Assembly: GCF_025352425.1 (NCBI RefSeq) | Contig: NZ_JANXTI010000065.1 | Span: 29,873-93,872 of the forward strand | Source: Flavobacterium sp. | Lineage (GTDB): Bacteria; Bacteroidota; Bacteroidia; Flavobacteriales; Flavobacteriaceae | Reading direction: 5' to 3' | DNA: 64,000 nt | Shown here: positions 59,436 through 64,000 of the stretch, piece after piece | Numbering within the stretch: position 1 is the stretch's first letter | How the letters are laid out: each line of letters begins with the position of its first letter | The notes under the pieces: model-generated | What the model was told of the DNA's origin: nothing | Seen by the model: only the letters and a program-made list of their open reading frames with translations | Databases searched by the model: none | Position numbers and translations under genes: made by a program

Positions 59436-60605
59436 ATGAATTCAATTTACTTTACAGAAGAACACGAATTATTCAGAGCCAGTTTGAAAGATTTTTTGCG
59501 TACCGAGGTAGTTCCGCATATTGAGAAATGGGAAAAAACTGGAACGATTGAGCGCTTTATTTGGAAGAAGTTTGGTGAAATGGGCTTTTTTGGACTGGCA
59601 TATCCTGAAGCTTATGGTGGATTGAATCTTGATCTGTTTTATACCGTAGTGTTCCTGGAAGAACTTCAAAAAATAAAATCTTCGGGCTTTGCAGCTGCCA
59701 TGTGGGCACACGCTTATTTAGCAATGACGCATCTAAATGCCGAAGGAGATGAACGAATTAAACAGAATTATTTAGCGCCAAGTATTTCCGGAGATAAAAT
59801 AGGTGCTTTGTGTATTTCTGAACCTTTTGGTGGTAGTGATGTTGCAGGTATGCGAACAACTGCCGTTAAAAAAGGAAATAAATATATTATAACCGGATCT
59901 AAAACATTTATTACTAATGGGATATACGCCGATTATTATGTAGTGGCGGCAAAAACAAGTCCGGATTTAGGGAATAAAGGAATAAGTATGTTCCTAATGG
60001 ATACAAACTTAAAAGGAATTACGGCTACAAAGTTGGATAAACTAGGATGGAGAGCTTCAGATACTGCTGAGATTGCTTTTGATAATGTTGAAATTCCTGA
60101 AGAAAATTTAATGGGAGAAGAAGGAAAAGGATTTCCTTATATTATGCAGCATTTCGCTTTAGAAAGATTAATTATGGCAATAAATGCACACGCAAGAGCC
60201 GAATATGCTATAGAATATACCATAGATTACATGTCGCAAAGACAAGCGTTTGGAACTACAATCAATAAGTTTCAGGCATTAAGACATACCATGGTTGACC
60301 ATGCCACAGAAGTAGAACATTGTAAAGTGTTTAATTACGCTGCTGTTGCTCGATTAAACAAAGGCGAATATGTAGTAAAAGAAGCTACTATGGCTAAATT
60401 AAAATCTACAAAAGTAGCCGATGAAGCAATTTACAGTTGTTTGCAAATGTTGGGCGGTTATGGTTATATGGAAGAATATCCATTGGCTCGTTTATTAAGA
60501 GACAGCCGTTTAGGACCAATAGGTGGTGGAACTTCAGAAATTCTTAGAGAAATCTTGTCAAAAATGATTATTGACAAACAAAACTATAAGCCGGCGGTGA
60601 AGTAG
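59436..60605 (+). CDS. Acyl-CoA dehydrogenase
   Basis: CISEPFGGSDVAGMRTTA, ITGSKTFITNG, QMLGGYGYMEEYPLARLLRDSR. Confidence 0.95.
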   Translation: MNSIYFTEEHELFRASLKDFLRTEVVPHIEKWEKTGTIERFIWKKFGEMGFFGLAYPEAYGGLNLDLFYTVVFLEELQKIKSSGFAAAMWAHAYLAMTHLNAEGDERIKQNYLAPSISGDKIGALCISEPFGGSDVAGMRTTAVKKGNKYIITGSKTFITNGIYADYYVVAAKTSPDLGNKGISMFLMDTNLKGITATKLDKLGWRASDTAEIAFDNVEIPEENLMGEEGKGFPYIMQHFALERLIMAINAHARAEYAIEYTIDYMSQRQAFGTTINKFQALRHTMVDHATEVEHCKVFNYAAVARLNKGEYVVKEATMAKLKSTKVADEAIYSCLQMLGGYGYMEEYPLARLLRDSRLGPIGGGTSEILREILSKMIIDKQNYKPAVK

Positions 60606-60677
60606 GGTTGAGAAAATAATGAATAGAGAATAGAAAATGACCAAATTTGCAGGATTGTGATTTGGTCTTTTTTATTT

Positions 60678-60738
60678 GCGTTAGAGATTGAAGCAAAGTG
60701 CCATGCACTGCGGAAAGCGCGACCCGAAGGGAAACGCC
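60678..60738 (+). repeat. Family B repeat, copy 2
   Basis: GCGTTAGAGATTGAAGC...GCGGAAAGCGCGACCCGAAGGGAAACGCC. Confidence 0.65.
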
Positions 60739-60780
60739 AAAATAATTTAAAATTTATAATTCATAATTCAAAATAATTAT

Positions 60781-60788
60781 TACTTTTG
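60781..60788 (+). promoter_or_regulatory. -7 element TACTTTTG for rpsU
   Basis: TAnnTTTG match 30 bp upstream of ATG. Confidence 0.6.
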
Positions 60789-60801
60789 CACCCTTAACGA
60801 G

Positions 60802-60809
60802 AGGAGGTG
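60802..60809 (+). promoter_or_regulatory. Shine-Dalgarno AGGAGGTG of rpsU
   Basis: 8-nt match to the canonical anti-SD, 8 nt before ATG at 60818. Confidence 0.9.
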
Positions 60810-60817
60810 TCTATATT

Positions 60818-61012
60818 ATGTTAATTATACCAATTAAAGACGGAGAAAATATCGATAGAGCATTAAAGCGCTATAAAAGAAAATTTGATAAGACCGGAAC
60901 TGTTCGTCAGTTGCGTTCACGTCAGGCTTTCATCAAACCTTCAGTGGTAAAAAGAGCACAAGTTCAAAAAGCTGCTTATATCCAGAACATGAAAGACGGA
61001 TTAGAAAGTTAG
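60818..61012 (+). CDS. rpsU: 30S ribosomal protein bS21
   Basis: MLIIPIKDGENIDRALKRYKRKFDKTGTVRQLRSRQAFIKPSVVKR. Confidence 0.97.
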   Translation: MLIIPIKDGENIDRALKRYKRKFDKTGTVRQLRSRQAFIKPSVVKRAQVQKAAYIQNMKDGLES

Positions 61013-61037
61013 TCACTAACTTTTCTGAAAATATACT

Positions 61038-61085
61038 AACCGTTAGTTATTAAAGTTTTATAACTTTGATGCTAACGGTTTTTTT
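61038..61085 (+). terminator. Intrinsic terminator AACCGTTAG...CTAACGGTTTTTTT
   Basis: 9-bp stem plus T tract ending at the next gene's ATG. Confidence 0.85.
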
Positions 61086-61982
61086 ATGGAGAATTCTAAA
61101 AATAAGTTTCTTGATTATCTATTGTTAGAGAAAAATTACTCTCAGCATACGGTCACTGCTTATATAAATGATTTAGGTTTTTTTGAATCTTTTTTAGCTA
61201 ATGAATACGATGATGATAATTTGCTTACCGTAAATTACAACCAAATCCGGTCCTGGATTGTTTCACTCTCTGATGATGGAATTTCAAATACTTCGATTAA
61301 CAGAAAAATTTCTTCACTAAAATCGTTCTATAAATTTTTGCTAAAGACAAAGCAAATTGATTCAAGTCCGCTCTTAAAACACAAAGCATTAAAAGCACCA
61401 AAAAAAATCCAAATTCCTTTTTCGGAAAAGGAACTGGATATGGTTTTGAATCAAATAATCTATAAAGAAGGATATGAAGGTATAAGGGATAAATTAATAG
61501 TCGACCTGTTTTATACTACCGGAATAAGAAGAACAGAATTAATAAATTTAAAATTAAAGAACATTGATTTGACGAGCCATACTATCAAAGTATTGGGAAA
61601 AAGAAACAAAGAAAGAATAATTCCAATTTTAACAATAATTGAAGAACAGGTAAAAAAATATTTGTCTGAAAGATCAAGTATTCAAGATGTTAAAGATGGC
61701 GATTTTTTTTTCCTACTATTAAATGGAGTTAAATTAAACGATTCGTTTGTTTATCGGTTAATAAATTATTACTTTAGTAATGTCTCAGAGAAGGTAAAAA
61801 AAAGTCCCCATATATTAAGGCACACTTTTGCGACACACCTTCTAAATAATGGGGCAGACATAAATTCAGTAAAGGAATTATTAGGACATTCTAGTTTAGC
61901 TTCGACACAAGTTTACACACACAATAGTTTAGCCGAACTCCAAAAAGTATATAATGGTGCTCATCCTAGAAATAAAAAATAA
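61086..61982 (+). CDS. Tyrosine recombinase XerC/D family
   Basis: FLDYLLLEKNYSQHTVTAY, TTGIRRTELINL, HILRHTFATHLLNNGADINSVKELLGHSSLASTQVYTH. Confidence 0.93.
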   Translation: MENSKNKFLDYLLLEKNYSQHTVTAYINDLGFFESFLANEYDDDNLLTVNYNQIRSWIVSLSDDGISNTSINRKISSLKSFYKFLLKTKQIDSSPLLKHKALKAPKKIQIPFSEKELDMVLNQIIYKEGYEGIRDKLIVDLFYTTGIRRTELINLKLKNIDLTSHTIKVLGKRNKERIIPILTIIEEQVKKYLSERSSIQDVKDGDFFFLLLNGVKLNDSFVYRLINYYFSNVSEKVKKSPHILRHTFATHLLNNGADINSVKELLGHSSLASTQVYTHNSLAELQKVYNGAHPRNKK

Positions 61983-62014
61983 TTCTAAATGTTTAATTAA
62001 TAAAATAGTAGATT

Positions 62015-62317
62015 ATGAAGGTAAGTGTTAATGCGGTTAATTTTGCTGTTGACAGAAAGCTAGTAGATTTTATTCAAGAACGATTGAGTAAACTAGAGAA
62101 ATTTTATGATAAAGTTGTCTCAGCTGACGTTTTTTTGAAGGTTGAAAAGACAAGTGATAAAGAAAATAAAGTAGTTGAGGTTAAAATTCATGTACCAGGA
62201 GACGATTTTATGGTAAAAAAGCAATGCAAAACTTTTGAGGAAGCAATAGAGGTTTCGGCAGAATCATTAGAGCGATTATTGATTAAAAGAAAAGAAAAAA
62301 TCAGAACACATATTTAA
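62015..62317 (+). CDS. Ribosome hibernation-promoting factor (HPF/RaiA family)
   Basis: RLSKLEKFYDKVVSADVFLKVEK, QCKTFEEAIEVSAESLERLLIKRKEK. Confidence 0.9.
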   Translation: MKVSVNAVNFAVDRKLVDFIQERLSKLEKFYDKVVSADVFLKVEKTSDKENKVVEVKIHVPGDDFMVKKQCKTFEEAIEVSAESLERLLIKRKEKIRTHI

Positions 62318-62362
62318 AATAATTTTTTTCAAAAAATGTTTTGATTAAAAGACAAAAACATA

Positions 62363-62370
62363 TACATTTG
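62363..62370 (+). promoter_or_regulatory. Candidate -7 element TACATTTG of the tRNA-tuf unit
   Basis: TAnnTTTG match with TTTTG about 20 bp upstream. Confidence 0.6.
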
Positions 62371-62371
62371 C

Positions 62372-62399
62372 AGTCCGTTAGAAATAGCGGACTTTTTTT
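62372..62399 (+). terminator. Terminator-like hairpin AGTCCG...CGGACTTTTTTT upstream of tRNA-Thr
   Basis: 6-bp stem plus T7, begins 2 nt after the -7 element. Confidence 0.7.
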
Positions 62400-62408
62400 A
62401 TTGATATT

Positions 62409-62482
62409 GCCAGCGTAGCTCAGTTGGCTAGAGCAGCTGATTTGTAATCAGCAGGTCGTGGGTTCGAGTCCCTCCGCCGGCT
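62409..62482 (+). tRNA. tRNA-Thr (anticodon TGT)
   Basis: Cloverleaf, anticodon loop TTTGTAA; one A-C acceptor mismatch. Confidence 0.95.
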
Positions 62483-62506
62483 CTTTTTTTTATTGAAATA
62501 TGGTTA

Positions 62507-62587
62507 GGGGAGATACTCAAGCGGCCAACGAGGGCAGACTGTAAATCTGCTGTGAGAACTTCGCAGGTTCGAATCCTGCTCTCCCCA
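62507..62587 (+). tRNA. tRNA-Tyr (anticodon GTA)
   Basis: GGGGAGA...TCTCCCC acceptor, ACTGTAAAT anticodon region, long variable arm. Confidence 0.96.
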
Positions 62588-62588
62588 C

Positions 62589-62719
62589 AAACTTTAAAAA
62601 AGGATTTATCCGAAAGTTCACTTTCGAGTAAATCTGTTTTAAAGTTTGGATAAGGCAACGCCTTATCAGGATCATCGCCGAAGGCGGTAATCCCATCAGG
62701 ATTGTCAAGTTGATAATCC
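62589..62719. repeat. Tandem array of four hairpins between tRNA-Tyr and tRNA-Thr
   Basis: Inverted repeats at 62589-62647, 62649-62667, 62669-62693, 62699-62719. Confidence 0.85.
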
Positions 62720-62789
62720 AAAAATGGAATTTAGAAATGGGAATTTGGTCTTTCTGAATCCTAATATCTAACTTCTGGACTAGGCATTA

Positions 62790-62861
62790 GCCGACTTAGC
62801 TCAGGGGTAGAGTGCTTCCTTGGTAAGGAAGAGGTCACGGGTTCAATTCCCGTAGTTGGCT
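62790..62861 (+). tRNA. tRNA-Thr (anticodon GGT)
   Basis: GCCGACT...AGTTGGC acceptor, anticodon loop TTGGTAA. Confidence 0.96.
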
Positions 62862-62917
62862 CAAATTAAAAATTGAACACTAATAAATATATATAACTAA
62901 GTTTAAAATTAATTAAA

Positions 62918-64000
62918 ATGGCAAAAGAAAATTTTAATCGTAACAAGCCACACCTTAATATTGGTACAATTGGGCACGTGGATCACGGAAAAACTACATT
63001 AACGGCTGCAATTACAAAAGTATTATCAGATGCAGGTTACTGTCAAGCAAAATCATTTGATCAAATTGATAATGCTCCAGAAGAAAAAGAAAGAGGTATT
63101 ACTATCAATACATCACACGTTGAGTATGAAACAGCTAACCGTCACTATGCACACGTTGACTGTCCAGGTCACGCGGATTATGTAAAGAACATGGTTACTG
63201 GTGCTGCTCAAATGGATGGTGCTATTTTGGTAGTAGCTGCTACTGACGGACCAATGCCACAAACTCGTGAGCACATCCTTTTAGGTCGTCAGGTAGGTAT
63301 TCCAAGAATCGTTGTATTCATGAATAAAGTGGATATGGTTGATGATGAAGAGTTATTAGAACTTGTTGAAATGGAAATCAGAGATTTATTATCTTTCTAT
63401 GATTATGATGGAGATAATAGCCCTGTAATTCAAGGTTCAGCTTTAGGTGGATTGAATAATGATCCAGCTTGGACTCCAAAAATTCTTGAATTGATGGCTG
63501 CTGTTGATGTCTGGATTGAAGAGCCAGTTCGTGACGTAGCAAAACCATTTTTGATGCCGGTTGAAGATGTATTTACAATTACTGGTCGTGGAACTGTTGC
63601 TACAGGTCGTATAGAAACTGGTATTTGTAATACAGGGGATCCTGTTGAAATCATCGGGATGGGTGCTGAGAAATTAACTTCTACAGTAACAGGAATCGAA
63701 ATGTTCCGTCAAATCTTAGATAGAGGTGAGGCTGGAGATAATGCAGGTATCTTGTTAAGAGGTGTTGCAAAAGAAGATATTAAAAGAGGAATGGTTATTT
63801 GTAAGCCAGGTTCTGTTAAACCACACGCTAAATTTAAAGCAGAGGTTTATATCTTGAAAAAAGAAGAAGGTGGTCGTCATACACCATTCCATAATAATTA
63901 CCGTCCACAGTTTTACGTTCGTACTACTGACGTAACAGGAGTTATTACTCTACCTACAGGAGTTGAAATGGTTATGCCTGGTGATAACTTAACTATTGAT
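62918..64000 (+). CDS. tuf: Elongation factor Tu, truncated at window edge
   Basis: ATG at 62918: [36 protein letters not shown]...; no stop before window end. Confidence 0.98.
   Translation, partial: MAKENFNRNKPHLNIGTIGHVDHGKTTLTAAITKVLSDAGYCQAKSFDQIDNAPEEKERGITINTSHVEYETANRHYAHVDCPGHADYVKNMVTGAAQMDGAILVVAATDGPMPQTREHILLGRQVGIPRIVVFMNKVDMVDDEELLELVEMEIRDLLSFYDYDGDNSPVIQGSALGGLNNDPAWTPKILELMAAVDVWIEEPVRDVAKPFLMPVEDVFTITGRGTVATGRIETGICNTGDPVEIIGMGAEKLTSTVTGIEMFRQILDRGEAGDNAGILLRGVAKEDIKRGMVICKPGSVKPHAKFKAEVYILKKEEGGRHTPFHNNYRPQFYVRTTDVTGVITLPTGVEMVMPGDNLTID

Noticed and set aside
61086-61982. Tyrosine recombinase as evidence of an integrated mobile element near tRNAs
   Set aside because: It sits between rpsU and hpf with no cargo, att-like repeats or disrupted tRNA; fits a housekeeping Xer-type gene.
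62428-62721. 97-aa minus-strand ORF (ESRIRTCEVLTADLQSALVGRLSISPNH...GGGTRTHDLLITNQLL)
   Set aside because: It lies antisense across tRNA-Thr and tRNA-Tyr; such peptides are a classic tRNA-antisense artefact.
60000-64000. Complete tRNA-Gly in the tRNA cluster
   Set aside because: Reading 62588-62789 shows hairpins but no D/T arms or Gly anticodon arm.

Overview
The window is ordinary chromosome of a Flavobacterium-like bacterium (Bacteroidota): AT-rich, TAnnTTTG-type promoters, almost no Shine-Dalgarno sequences, SusC/SusD and T9SS genes. I saw no prophage, CRISPR array, transposase or canonical defence locus. Core genes include alaS, lysS, lipB, rnhB, hemL, hutU, rpsU, a tyrosine recombinase, an HPF-family gene, three tRNAs and the 5' part of tuf. 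The main accessory block (about 16.3-33.1 kb) is a phenylacetyl-CoA catabolic (paa) cluster behind a TetR gene and a 20-bp perfect palindrome. It continues into gamma-carbonic-anhydrase-like, 2-oxoacid dehydrogenase E2, class IV aminotransferase and fused E1 genes, with no phenylacetate-CoA ligase (paaK) in the block. The most interesting observations are: (1) paa coupled to an aminotransferase and oxoacid dehydrogenase without paaK; (2) a PaaZ-like protein with an extra C-terminal DUF1569/DinB-like domain; (3) a palindromic repeat embedded in the same frame in alaS and paaH, and other intergenic-type repeats inside coding sequence; (4) a PNGase F-like protein with an N-terminal extension; (5) a strong SD on rpsU in an SD-poor genome; (6) a tandem-hairpin array between tRNA-Tyr and tRNA-Thr where E. 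coli has tRNA-Gly. All calls come from reading the sequence and the supplied ORF track. No database search was run.
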